Shown: one piece after another, positions 1 to 9,086 of the stretch | Position numbering within the stretch: position 1 is the stretch's first letter | Layout: each line of letters starts with the position of its first letter | DNA from: Achatina immaculata | Taxonomy: Eukaryota > Mollusca > Gastropoda > Stylommatophora > Achatinidae | Length of the DNA stretch: 64,000 nucleotides | Direction of reading: 5' to 3' | Assembly: GCA_009760885.1 (NCBI GenBank) | Contig: CM019715.1 | Location: 21,658,003-21,722,002 of the forward strand | Notes under the pieces: model-generated | The model's input: the letters and a program-made list of their open reading frames with translations, nothing else | The model's database searches: none | Told to the model about the DNA's origin: nothing | Made by a program: the position numbers and the translations under genes

Positions 1-1176
1 GTTGAAGGAAAGGGAACACACAATGCCATTTATGCTTTACGAACACTAACAGAAAGAGCTTTAGAAGTACAGAATGATCTCTACTTATGCTTCATTGATT
101 ACACCAAGGCATTTGACAAGGTGAAACATAATGAAATTATTAAAGTGCTTGAAGACATCAATATAGACGGCAAAGACCTGAGGATTGTAAAACATCTATA
201 CTGGCAGCAAGAAGCAGCAGTTCGAGTTGAAAATAGGATTGCAAAATACCAACCGATAAAACAAGGGGTGCGACACGGATGTATACTATCTCCAGACCTT
301 TTTTCTCTGTTTAGCGAGAATATTCTAAGAACGATCATCACAGAACCAGGCATAAAAATTGGAGGATACAATATTAACAATCTTCAGTATGCTGACGACA
401 CAGTACTGATATCTGAGAACCAACAAGATCTGCAAAATCTCTTGGATAAAGTCGCCAAAGAAAGTGAACAGAAAGGCCTTACTTTGAACATCAAAAAGAC
501 ATAGACTATGGTTATACCTAAGAAACAGAATCCACCAGCATGCAGTATTAAATTAAACGGAACTATTCTAAAGCAGGTGCAAAAATTCAAATACCTTGGA
601 GCAGTAATAACTTCAGATGGGAAATGCAGAACAGAAATTAGGAACAGAATAAGCCAAGCAAAGACTGCATTTCAGAGAATGAGAAACATATTAGCTAACA
701 CATCTTTATCGATGAATGTTAGAAAACGAGTCCTGAAATGCTATATTGAACCTATCTTGTTATATGGAAGTGAATCATGGACAATAGGCAGGTCTGCACA
801 AAATCATTGGAAGCAGCAGAAATGTGGTTTATTAGAAGAATGTTGCAAATCCCCTGGACAGCAAAAATAACTAATGAAGAATGTATGAGAAGAGCTAGAG
901 AGACAAAAAATCTTGTCAAAAAGATAAGAGAGAGACAATGTACTTTCATAGGACATGCAATGAGAAGAGGGGGCATTGAAAATATTATAACAACAGGAAA
1001 AATAGAAGGAAGAAGATCAAGAGGAAGACCAAGAGAAATGATACTGGACAGTCTGACGGGATGGTGTGAGAGGAGATCACCAACTGAACTGATGGCCTGC
1101 ATGAAGGATCGGGTACTCTGGAGAAGCATAATAGCCAACGCCAGTCGGCATGGCACATGATGATGGTGATGACCAC
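1..1176 (+). mobile_element. LINE-A: non-LTR retrotransposon, reverse transcriptase to C-terminus, degenerate
   Basis: This is the 3' part of a LINE ORF2 that enters from the left edge of the window. The frame is open from base 1 and reads LCFIDYTKAFDKV (RT motif), then QGVRHGCILSPDLF, then the catalytic YADD at 388-399. An in-frame TAG at 502-504 interrupts it, after which the same frame resumes (YLGAVITSDGK, YGSESWT). Near 795 the reading shifts to frame 3 and continues to the stop at 1158-1160 with the C-terminal motifs WFIRRMLQIPWTAK and RSRGRPRE. A short GAT-rich tail follows. The order fits RTE-like or related LINEs; the clade is inferred, not tested. One nonsense codon and one frameshift make it non-functional. 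No 5' end or TSD is visible in the window. Confidence 0.9.
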
Positions 1177-1429
1177 AACGAAGCTTTAACATGTTGCACT
1201 ACCTTAGGAGAGACTGCCGTTCGAACCTTTTGATCAGACGAATTTGTGCCACAGCTTGTTTGCAGAAGAAGAAAGAAGACTAGGAGGAACTGAGGAGTAC
1301 TCACTACTGCAAGATGAGGACATGAGGCGGAATGATATCATATCACGTAAACATGATGAGCGTTTGTGTTGTTTTTCAAAACAATGAGTTTATGGTCTCA
1401 GCATTCACATGTGGATTAGGTCTTCAACC

Positions 1430-1830
1430 AATGAAATTTATAGAGTTTTCCCAACCAAAGAAATTTATAATGTCCTCAAACAATGAAATTTATAATGTCC
1501 TCACACAATGAAATTTATGACGCCCTCAAACAATGAAATTTATGGGCTATCACCAGTCAGTGAAATTTAGAGTGTCGTCGACAAATGACATTTGTAATGT
1601 CCTTAACCAGTAAATTTTAGGAAGTGCCATCAATCAGTGAAAAACTATACAGTGTCCTCAACCAACGAAATTTAGACTGTTCATTTAAAAAAAAAAAAGA
1701 ATTTTCGAATGTTCTCAGCCAATAAAATATATAACGTGTCCTCGAGAAATGAAACAGTGTCCTGGAACAATGAAAATTGTAATGTGACGTCCACAAATCA
1801 GGTTTAAATAATGCCGTTAACCAGTCAGCT
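1430..1830. repeat. Degenerate 25-27 bp minisatellite
   Basis: Units resembling CAATGAAATTTATAATGTCCTC recur about a dozen times with substitutions and small indels. Two adjacent central units are exactly 25 bp long; the outer ones are strongly diverged. The array does not code for protein. Confidence 0.75.
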
Positions 1831-1865
1831 TTATAGTATGTAAATTGTATAAACTAGGAAAATGT

Positions 1866-1941
1866 AACGAGTACACAGTTGTGGCGTTTCGGTGTGAGCC
1901 TTAATCATACAAAAACACACAGGACGAAGAAATAGAGAGAG
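1866..1941. repeat. Left arm of a split inverted repeat
   Basis: This segment (GTACACAGTTGTGGCGTTTC through GAAGAAATAGAGAGAGG) is matched in inverted orientation by 2066-2083 joined to 2525-2585. The right-hand match is split by the TR34 copy at about 2084-2520. The sequence probably belongs to the body of SINE-4, because the right arm runs into the SINE-4 head at 2588-2690. Confidence 0.75.
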
Positions 1942-2083
1942 GAATGTTGGCATTTCTGACACACAGCGTCGGACAAGCCACAGCTTCTTACAAGTTACAC
2001 CCAAGTGCTCTAATCATTTTATTTTATTTTATTTTAAACATAGCATGGATTTATACTTTATCTCCTCTCTCTATTTCTTTGTT

Positions 2084-2520
2084 TTGTACTTGTACGAATT
2101 CCCTGTAATTGCGAGCTGTTGTTCTTTGCAGCTGTAGAGGTGTTGAGGCACAGCATCGTATCGGCGTGGGAGCGGGTTATGGTGGCTAATTTTTCAGTCC
2201 CGGAGTACAGCTAAAAAGCAGGGGGTGTGCAATGCTTCTTTAGCAGACTCCACCATCATGGGGACTATGGCGATCCCTGTCCCGTTAGCCAGACTATACC
2301 TGTTACTGGGGGGTACCACTGAGAGGTGGGACAGGGTCTTGGTCAGCTATGGTTCGCTACCCTGACCCTGGTATATCAGCTATGGTTCGCTACCCTGACC
2401 CTGGTATATCAGCTATGGTTCGCTACCCTGACCCTGGCATATCAGCTATGGTTCGCTACCCTGACCCTGGTATATCAACTATGGGTCGCTGTTTACCTTA
2501 TCGGGCGTCTTCATCCCCTA
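2084..2520 (+). mobile_element. TR34 element, copy 1 (four tandem units)
   Basis: This is a dispersed non-autonomous element. It starts at CTTGTACGAATTCCCTGTAA and contains a small hairpin region near AGGTGTTGAGGCACAGCATC. It also carries the conserved blocks AGCTAAAAAGCAGGGG, TCTTTAGCAGACTCCACCA and AGGTGGGACAGGGTCTTGG. About four 33-bp units of CAGCTATGGTTCGCTACCCT type follow, and then the 3' block GGTCGCTG...GGGCGTCTTC. It interrupts the right arm of the inverted repeat paired with 1866-1941, which shows that it is an insertion; the flanks are TTTG-rich, so the exact TSD is ambiguous. It has no coding capacity. Its class is unknown; a Helitron-like or Pearl-like non-autonomous element is one possibility. 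Confidence 0.8.
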
Positions 2521-2587
2521 TTTGTTTGTCCTGTATGTTTTTGAATGATTAAGGCTCACATCGAAAAGCCATAACTGTGTACTCTTT

Positions 2588-2692
2588 AAGTAATACCTGG
2601 GATTCGAACACGGACTCCGGTGGGACGAGCAGCCGTCTAGCCACGAGAGAACAGCGTACTATCGACCTAGCCATCTAGCATCCCCCCCCCCC
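2588..2692 (-). mobile_element. SINE-4, tRNA-like head, then poly-C
   Basis: Read on the minus strand, this has a tRNA-like head: GATGGCTAGGTCGATAG (box A-like), then GGCTAGACGGCTGCTCG, then GTGTTCGAATCCC (box B-like). It matches 56578-56700. Both copies have a long spacer between the boxes, suggesting derivation from a tRNA with a long variable arm. The SINE body seems to continue leftwards through 2525-2585 and, beyond the TR34 insertion, to 2066. A run of about ten C lies at 2682-2692. Confidence 0.65.
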
Positions 2693-3518
2693 CAATGTGT
2701 TTTGTTGACATAGTCTTTAGTAACTGTTCAGTAGACACGAGGGATCGTGACACCCGGAAAGAAACGAGCTCGTGACACAGAAATTCCATAGCTTAGATTC
2801 AGTCTCTCTATCAGGTACCAACTTTTTAGACAAACATACACACGGTCTCCTGCCATGTTTGGTTCAAACCGAACAACAATAACAAACGAACGAGTACATA
2901 TTACATGAAGTTAGTTTTGTAGGGAGCAGGTAATAAGGCAAGTAGTTGTCGGGTTTGATTGGCAACCCCACTGGTCAGAGACCGGCTTTACAGAATGCGC
3001 AGTCCTGCGAGTCCGTCGCTGACCAGGTATATACGACCAGAGGGTAGAAGTTTAAAGGATCGGGATTCCATATGCTGAGCGCGTTTAGAGGCCAGCGATC
3101 GAGAGAGCCGTGTCATTGTTCAGGCATGGATGAGAGAAGTCATTCGTCGGTTAGGAACATACATGTATAGATTAGTCTTGCCCTTTACTATGTGATGTGG
3201 ATGAATGTAAGTTGTACTGTGGGTTCCCTCAATCAAATCTCCATCAACCATTTAGGTAAATATATGTAATTTGGATTGTGTTATGTATGATCATGAACAA
3301 TCATAAGTCAGTGCAGATAATAAAATGTTCAATGTAAGACTTCTATATTCCCGCGTGTAATGGGAAATATGTTTCTACCTGCAGGTAAATTCATATTACT
3401 GAATTTGCAATGTGCATATATATATATATATTAACATTACATACATGAAGGTTTATTTTGAGTTACTATATTATTAATCGGTGTTGTGTCAATACATAAT
3501 CACGATTATTTGAAGGAT
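2693..3518. other. No gene seen; unclassified sequence with a TA microsatellite
   Basis: No ORF, tRNA or known repeat family is recognisable here. An AATAAA lies near 3318 and a short (TA)n at about 3416-3431. The block 2930-3350 has the mixed look of an old LTR, but no matching second copy and no primer-binding site are present, so no call is made. Confidence 0.5.
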
Positions 3519-3530
3519 TGTTTTATTTGT

Positions 3531-4343
3531 AATTGGAGGTTATGAAATACCAGAGATTAGATATGCTGATGACACAGTATTACTGTCCACAACACAAAAA
3601 GGAATGGAAAAACTAATTATGTCAGTCCGTAAAAACAGCGAAGAGCAAAATGTCTATCTTAATACAAAGAAAACTAAACTGATGACATCTGACAAAACAA
3701 ACAAGGCAGCTGAAATATGTATAAATGAGGAAAAACTGAAGGAAGTGGAGAGTTTTGAATATCTTGAATCACTACTAACAAATAATGGAGATACAATGAT
3801 GGAAATTAAAAGGAGGACATCTATCGCTCTTCAGAAAGTAAAACAACTAAAGAATCTGTGGATAGGAACAGACAGAACAACAAAAATAAGATTTTTAAGG
3901 GCATGCATCTTTCCCATCGCAACATATGACTGTGAGAACTGGACACTTAACAAAACAGCTGAGAAACACATAAATGCCTTTGAATATAAATGCTAGAGAA
4001 GAGTTCTTCAAATATCATGGACACAAAAAAGAACAAATATATCCATACTACAAGAACTTAATATTGAATAAGACTGGCTAGTAAATAGGATTAAACAGAG
4101 AAAAAGTCAATATTTTGGACATATTAAACATCATGATAATCTAGAGAAGACCGTCTTGGAAGGGTACATAATGAGAAAAAGAAAGAGAGGAAGACCAAGG
4201 CGAAGATGGTTACAAGACATCGTTGATGATCTGCAAATGGATGCATCAGCAGTAGGCCATCTTGCTCACAACCGAGAGGCGTACAGGAGTGCTGTTAGAA
4301 GGCAAAGTTCCGCAAGGGACATGCAAATGATAGAATGAATGCA
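3531..4343 (+). mobile_element. LINE-B copy 1, 5'-truncated, with 12-bp TSD
   Basis: This fragment encodes the last part of an RT ORF. It starts just before the catalytic YADD (3562-3573), followed by TVLLSTTQKGMEKLIMS, the thumb, and a C-terminal stretch with KRKRGRPRRRWLQDIVDDLQ. Stops at about 3994 and 4069 break the frame. The 3' end is GCAAATGATAGAATGAAT, a degenerate (GAAT)n tail. A perfect 12-bp TSD, TGTTTTATTTGT, flanks it at 3519-3530 and 4344-4355, so the 813-bp insertion is precisely bounded. 5' truncation, a simple-repeat tail and a TSD are the standard signature of target-primed reverse transcription. Confidence 0.93.
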
Positions 4344-4538
4344 TGTTTTATTTGTGTTTTTATGTATTGGTGTTAAATGTTAATATGTAAGGTGTGAATG
4401 TATAGTATAATCACCTTTCCAACCATGCCAGTAAAACAGACAATATAACCTTAGTATAACATCGATATAAAATAATAAAAGATTAAACATTTCTCCCCAT
4501 CAATACATAATTTATTTTCCTACAATTTCATGTATATT

Positions 4539-4873
4539 TTAAGGAACAATTTTTTATAAATAGGAAACTACGAGGCTTTTGTACAGTAAGTAAGAAAACA
4601 CAGTTTTGTAGGATTAGACCTCGAAAAAATCATAGACAAAGCACTTTAGTGAGACGTGAGAGAAAGAAAAATCACAAGAGAATTACCTGGGATTGACGAG
4701 CCGTGTTCTCGAATCCCAGGTAATTCTCTTGTGATTTTTTTTTCCTCTCACGTCTCACTAAAGTGCTTTGTCTATGATTTTTTTCTAGGTCTAATGCTAC
4801 AAAACTGTGTTCTCTTACTCTACCGCACCAAAGCCTCGTAGTTTCCTATTTATAAAAAAAAAATTGTTCCTTA
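4539..4873. mobile_element. 335-bp foldback (palindromic) element bounded by TTAA
   Basis: Two inverted arms of roughly 160 bp span the whole interval, from TTAAGGAACAATTTTTTATA on the left to the complementary ...ATTGTTCCTTAA on the right. Several mismatches and small indels separate the arms, so this is not a perfect sequencing foldback. The centre is ACCTGGGATT...AATCCCAGGT around a short loop. Both ends abut TTAA, the target duplicated by piggyBac-type transposases, but the usual piggyBac end sequence is not obvious. The central arm sequence (CGAATCCCAGGTAATTCTCT) resembles the region after box B of SINE-4, so an inverted SINE duplication is an alternative to a MITE. Confidence 0.75.
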
Positions 4874-5245
4874 AGTAATAAAGCTGTTCCTACCTTTTTC
4901 CTAGTTAATCCATTTTGGTATCACAGCTTTATTGCAGTGGCTCTGTGTTCAGTTATATACTCATACACTAATTATTGTGTATTACAACTTTATAGTATGT
5001 CTCCCAAAACATCAAATTTAGACTAATGTATGATAGCAAGAAATCGTGTGGCAATAAAAGACAGAGGAATATGTCTTACTGATCAAATTGTCAGTATTTC
5101 ATAGGTTATTTATGTATTTTGGCTTTTTTCTTGAATCAGATTTATATATATATATATGTCACCAGAGAAGGATTCAATATTCAAACTGCTCAGTTATTTT
5201 TCTAATTATAATGTATGTGCTCTAGCACTATACTGTATTATACTT
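4874..5245. other. AT-rich spacer, no gene seen
   Basis: This is unique-looking AT-rich sequence with a short (TA)n near 5144-5157. No coding potential or repeat family is recognised. Confidence 0.5.
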
Positions 5246-5250
5246 TTACT

Positions 5251-5442
5251 GGGAATGAAAACGCTGTCCGATGAGGCATTCAGCGACCCATAGCTGATAT
5301 GCTAGCGTCAGGGTTAGCGAACCACAACTGATCAAGACCCTGTTCCACCTCTCCGAGGTACCCCCAGTAACAGGCCTAGCCTGGCTAACGGGGCAGGAAC
5401 AACAGCTGGCAGTTACAGGGAGTTCGTACAAGTGCAAGTATA
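5251..5442 (-). mobile_element. TR34 copy 2, internally deleted
   Basis: Read on the minus strand, it has both ends of TR34: CTTGTACGAACTCCCTGTAA at the start and CAGCTATGGGTCGCTGAATG...CGGACAGCGTTTTC at the end. The middle of the element, between GAGCTGTTGTTC and CTGCCCCGTTAGCC and about 190 bp long in other copies, is missing. The 34-bp unit is present only about twice. The terminal stem CGCTG...CAGCG is intact. Confidence 0.8.
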
Positions 5443-5670
5443 CTTTTAATTCATTCAGTCATGACTGCCGTGTCGATTTCCCGTTTCCTGCTCTTCTTGA
5501 TATTTATAGTAACTTTGCAGCTCCTCCTGTCCTGTGCCACTTGGTCCGACCTCTCAGTTACTTTACCCTTTTTTATCTCTTCCTTTTCCTTTTTTTCCAT
5601 TCTTGTTTTTCCCGTTTTCCCCTGTTATGTTTTGACGTGTCAAAAAGGAAATGAGTCTCTTCTTTATGAC

Positions 5671-5887
5671 TTTCATCTTACATCTCACATCTTACATATC
5701 ACATCTTACATATCACATCTTACATCTTACATCTCACATCTTACATCTCACATCTTACATCTCACATCTTACATATCACATCTTACATCTCACATATTAC
5801 ATCTTACATCTCACATCTTACATCTCACATCTTACAGCTCACATCTTACATCTCACATCTTACATCTCACATCTTACATCTCACATC
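5671..5887. repeat. 14-bp minisatellite grown from a LINE-D tail
   Basis: About fifteen units of CTTACATCTCACAT with minor A/T and G/A variants. The array is continuous with the 3' terminus of LINE-D copy 1, and its unit is two variant copies of the 7-bp tail motif seen in other LINE-D copies (ATGTAAGATGTAAG). The frame open across it encodes only repetitive residues and is not a gene. Confidence 0.85.
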
Positions 5888-6010
5888 CTTTCCGCGGCGT
5901 TAAACGGGACATTATAAATATTATAAACATGGTAGTTCGCCAAACTTTCCTCTTTTCAGCGAGCTTTTCAGCCTCATCAATGGATTTTATGCCTACTAAT
6001 TTGGCCTCAC
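5671..6010 (-). mobile_element. LINE-D copy 1 (3' end) with amplified tail
   Basis: On the minus strand, 6010 to about 5925 reads as the LINE-D C-terminus (the ITSLDEVEKLAE-like region), followed by the 3' end GTTTAACGCCGCGGAAAGG. The normal LINE-D tail, repeats of about ATGTAAG, has expanded here into some 215 bp of the 14-bp unit CTTACATCTCACAT (5671-5887). It abuts LINE-D copy 2 in opposite orientation at about 6010/6011. Confidence 0.8.
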
Positions 6011-6770
6011 TCTTTCGAAAACAAATGCCTAAGGAAAATACTTGGTATAAAGTGGAGTGATTTCAAGACAAACGCAGAGATAAGACAGATGAGCAAAACA
6101 GCAACCTGTCTCATGAGTGTTCAGAAAAAGAAGATGGACATATGTTGGTCATGTGACGAGAAGAAGCAATCAGAGGATCCCTAAACAAGCTATCAAGTAG
6201 AACACAATAGGCCGAAGAAAAAGAGGTCGACCATGTGAAACTCTAAAGCGGACATTGTTAAGAGAGGCCAGTTCCGTGGGCATAACATCCCCTGATGAGA
6301 TTGTTAAGAGAGGCCAGTTCCGTGGGTATAACATCCCTTGATGAGATTGTTAAGAGAGGCCAGTTCCGTGGGCATAACATCCCTTGATGAGATTGTTAAG
6401 AGAGGCCAGTTCCGTGGGCATAACATCCCTTGATGAGATTGTTAAGAGAGGCCAGTTCCGTGGGCATAACATCCCTTGATGACATTGTTAAGAGAGGCCA
6501 GTTCCGTGGGCATAGCATCCCTTGATGAGATTGTTAAAAGAGGCCAGTTCAGTGGGCATAGCATCCCTTGATGAGATTGTTAAGAGAGGCCAGTTCAGTG
6601 GGCATAGCATCCCTTGATGAGATTGTTAAGAGAGGCCAGTTCAGTGGGCATAACATCCCTTGATGAGATTGAAAAACTCACCGAAGACAGGAAATCTTGG
6701 CGAACTACAATGCGGGCCCTATGTGACGTATAACGGCACGGAAAGGATGTAAGATGTAAGATGTAATTTG
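6011..6770 (+). mobile_element. LINE-D copy 2 with internal 46-bp tandem array
   Basis: This is the C-terminal part of LINE-D. It starts at the equivalent of ENKCLRKILGIKW, followed by EIRQMS, RRWTYVGH-like and RPRETLKRTLL regions, all frame-shifted or nonsense-bearing. The stretch encoding the LLREAS..GITSLDEI segment has been tandemly multiplied nine times (6255-6668). The copy then resumes with the normal C-terminus and the tail GGATGTAAGATGTAAG. It is 5'-truncated and non-functional. Confidence 0.88.
6255..6668. repeat. 46-bp minisatellite, 9 units, inside LINE-D
   Basis: The unit starts TTGTTAAGAGAGGCCAGTTC and ends with CCCTTGATGAGA. Unit starts at 6255, 6301 and 6347 confirm the exact 46-bp period. 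The unit is LINE-D coding sequence, but 46 is not a multiple of three, so each copy changes the frame. Units are nearly identical, with a TTCCGTGGG/TTCAGTGGG variant marking the later copies, which suggests recent growth. Confidence 0.92.
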
Positions 6771-6954
6771 GCCTCTCTTAACAATGTCCTATGACTTTAG
6801 GAAGTTTTTATTGTTATGAAGGAGTAAAAAAAAAAAAACTAGGCTGGTTTCTGAACTGAAACTTCCAGTACCACACTAATGATGTTATAATAAACACATC
6901 ATAATTTTTTTTAAAGAGAAATGATACAATTCTTATAGTAGGTTACTTAAATAG

Positions 6955-7240
6955 TGGGTGCAAAGATACTGTCCCTTACCAGCGACCCCTAGCTGTCATG
7001 CTAACGTCAGGGTTGGCTTTCTAAACTTGACCAAGACCCTGTCCCACCTCTCCCTTACTACCCTGGGTAACAGACCTAGTCTGGCTTACGGGACGTGGAT
7101 CACCATAGTCCCCACGGCGCTAAAGTCTGATAAAGAGGTATTGCATATGCCCTGCTTCTTTAGCTCAACCTAGGGGCTGAAATTACCTGTCAGATCCCGC
7201 CCCCCAAGCCTACACGGTGCCTTGCCTCAGTGCCTTTGCC
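6955..7240 (-). mobile_element. TR34 copy 3, diverged
   Basis: The minus strand shows the TR34 blocks AGCTAAAGAAGCAGGGCATA-like, TCTTTATCAGACTTTAGCGC, AGGTGGGACAGGGTCTTGGT and a single tandem unit, then the end GTCGCTGG...GACAGTATCTT. The 5' third is diverged. It has no coding role. Confidence 0.7.
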
Positions 7241-7514
7241 ACATGGGATACAGAAATACTTCGAGGAAGACTGAATGAGAAGCACATATGGTTGTTTAAC
7301 TTTTTTCCCTCAAAAAGCTATTTCGAGTACAAATTTAAGTCAGCCATTTGCTTGTCCCTTGCGGAACTTTGCCTCCATAGTATAGACATTTCCGTGTACG
7401 TTTGTGTAAAAAAAAAAAAATTTCGGAACCTGGGGGAGATATATTTCTACTGACCTAATTTCAGCGTTTCCGTTCAGGGTGTCACATAATCAGGTCCATA
7501 CTCTGTAGCCCGAG

Positions 7515-7800
7515 AATCTTTTGTTATGTCACTACGTGGCCGAGTGGTTAGATGTGCCCTCCCAGGGTCACATGAAACAGGTCGTGTCACAACAGCTGAG
7601 GAACGAAGCAGATTCCATCGTGGTGGAGCTTATTTGGAAGTCAGGGGTTTGCAGTTTGTTGGAGGGACGCCTTCTAGTCTTCTTATCCTCCTGGAAACGA
7701 AGAGTTTACTACTACCTTCACCTACAGCGGTCATCTTCGACAGTAGGTGGAAGTGCAGGTCTGGCAGGCTCTAGTGATCACGCTAAAGGAGTAGACACTA
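7515..7800 (+). mobile_element. Possible tRNA-headed SINE or pseudo-tRNA plus unclassified body
   Basis: CACTACGTGGCCGAGTGGTTAG at 7529 looks like the D-arm and box A of a leucine- or serine-type tRNA. A convincing box B and acceptor pairing are not seen, so this is not called a tRNA gene. The body after it (ATCGTGGTGGAGCTTATTTG) shares a short motif with 30534-30548 and 42035-42050. Two overlapping open frames here look accidental. Confidence 0.4.
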
Positions 7801-8170
7801 CAGACCTCACATAACTCACGAGAAAGGAACAGACACTACAGACCTCACATAACTCACGTTAAAGGAACACGTTTTACAGACCTCACATAACTCACGCTAC
7901 AGGAACAGGCATTACAGACCTCACATAACTCACGCTACAGGAACAGACACTACAGACCTCACATAACTCACGAGAAAGGAGCAGACACTACAGACCTCAC
8001 ATAACTCACGAGAAAGGAACAGACACTACAGACCTCACATAACTCACGTTAAAGGAACACGTTTTACAGACCTCACATAACTCACGCTACAGGAACAGGC
8101 ATTACAGACCTCACATAACTCACGCTACAGGAACAGGCATTACAGACCTCACATAACTCACGCTACAGGA
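7790..8170. repeat. 38-bp minisatellite with higher-order pattern
   Basis: About ten units of ACACTACAGACCTCACATAA-CTCACGAGAAAGGAACAG type. Variant units follow a recurring order (GAG, GTT, GCT, GCT), which suggests duplication of multi-unit blocks. The array passes directly into a related 51-bp array at 8170. Confidence 0.88.
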
Positions 8171-8480
8171 AGAGGCATTACATACCCCATATAACAGGAC
8201 ACACATAACTCACGCTACAGGAACAGCATTACATACCCCATATAACAGGACACACATAACTCACTCTACAGGAACAGCATTACATATCCCATATAACAGG
8301 ACACACATAACTCACGCTACAGGAACAGCATTACATACCCCATATAACAGGACACACATAACTCACGCTACAGGAACAGCATTACATACCCCATATAACA
8401 GGACACACATAACTCACTCTACAGGAACAGGCATTACATATCCCATATAACAGAACCCACATAACTCATGCTGCAGGAAC
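8160..8480. repeat. 51-bp minisatellite related to the adjacent 38-bp array
   Basis: About six units that share CACATAACTCACGCTACAGG with the neighbouring 38-bp unit but contain ATACCCCATATAACAGGACA instead of the GACCT segment. The 51-bp unit seems to derive from the 38-bp unit by replacement or insertion, followed by its own amplification. Confidence 0.85.
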
Positions 8481-8673
8481 AACATCTTACTTTTCTTTAA
8501 TTTTATTAATGTTCTCGTCCATCATGTCACAACTTTTTTCTGCTACCGTCCCAGTCACAGATGCGCATCAGATTACATGTAACTTTACCAGGGTGAATGA
8601 AATGGAAATCAGAAAATGTGAATAAAATTGAGAAAATAGCAGAAATCCATTAGTAGTTCCACCTATTAGCTGC

Positions 8674-8785
8674 TTCTTCTTCTTCTTCTTCTCCTCCTCC
8701 TTCTTCTTCTCCTTCTCCTCCTCCTTCTTCTTCTTCTCCTCCTCCTCCTCCTCCTCCTTCTTCTTCTTCTTCTTCTTCTTCCTTC
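8674..8785. repeat. CTT/CTC trinucleotide microsatellite
   Basis: Mixed (CTT)n and (CTC)n, with purine on the opposite strand. The glutamate/glycine-rich minus-strand frame is low complexity, not a gene. Confidence 0.9.
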
Positions 8786-8787
8786 CA

Positions 8788-9082
8788 CTTCGAGCTGATG
8801 TTCTTTGAAGTCGATACAGTCAGGATGTTGAGGCACAACATCAAGTCGGATTGGGAGCAGGTTATGGCTGTTATTTTTTTTTCTGACCTTGAGTGGAGCT
8901 AAAAAAAAACAAGGCGTGTGCTGAACTCTTTAGCAGAGTCCACCACCGCGGGGAATATGGCGATCCCCGTGTCTTTTGCTAGGCCTGGCCTGTTATTGGG
9001 ATCAGAAATGGAGAGGGTGGACAAGGTCCTGGGCAGCTATGGTTCGCCAACTCTGGGTCTAGCATGCCAGATTTGAGTAGCT
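8788..9082 (+). mobile_element. TR34 copy 4
   Basis: It carries TR34 blocks: CGAGCTGATGTTCTTTGAAG, GTTGAGGCACAACATC, AGCTAAAAAAAAACAAGGCG, TCTTTAGCAGAGTCCACCAC and a single 34-bp unit near 9035. The 5' end belongs to the alternative subtype that lacks CTTGTACGAACT. The 3' block is lost. Confidence 0.78.
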
Positions 9083-9086
9083 GAGT

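Noticed and set aside
2930..3350. Solo LTR of a retrovirus-like element
   Set aside because: No paired LTR, no clear TG...CA ends with a TSD, no primer-binding site; left unassigned.
4539..4873. Foldback artefact of sequencing or assembly
   Set aside because: The arms differ at many positions, so they are not the same molecule read twice.
5461..6060. 199-codon frame starting MTAVSISRFLLFLIF
   Set aside because: The hydrophobic start looks like a signal peptide, but most of the frame is the 14-bp array and antisense LINE-D.
6285..6310. Hammerhead ribozyme core (CTGATGAGA)
   Set aside because: It is ordinary LINE-D coding sequence (SLDEI); no partner GAAA and no stems were found.
5671..6770. 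Twin-priming 5' inversion of one LINE-D
   Set aside because: Both halves carry a 3' end and tail, which twin priming does not produce.
7790..8480. CRISPR-like array
   Set aside because: Units are contiguous tandem repeats without unique spacers, and the genome is eukaryotic.
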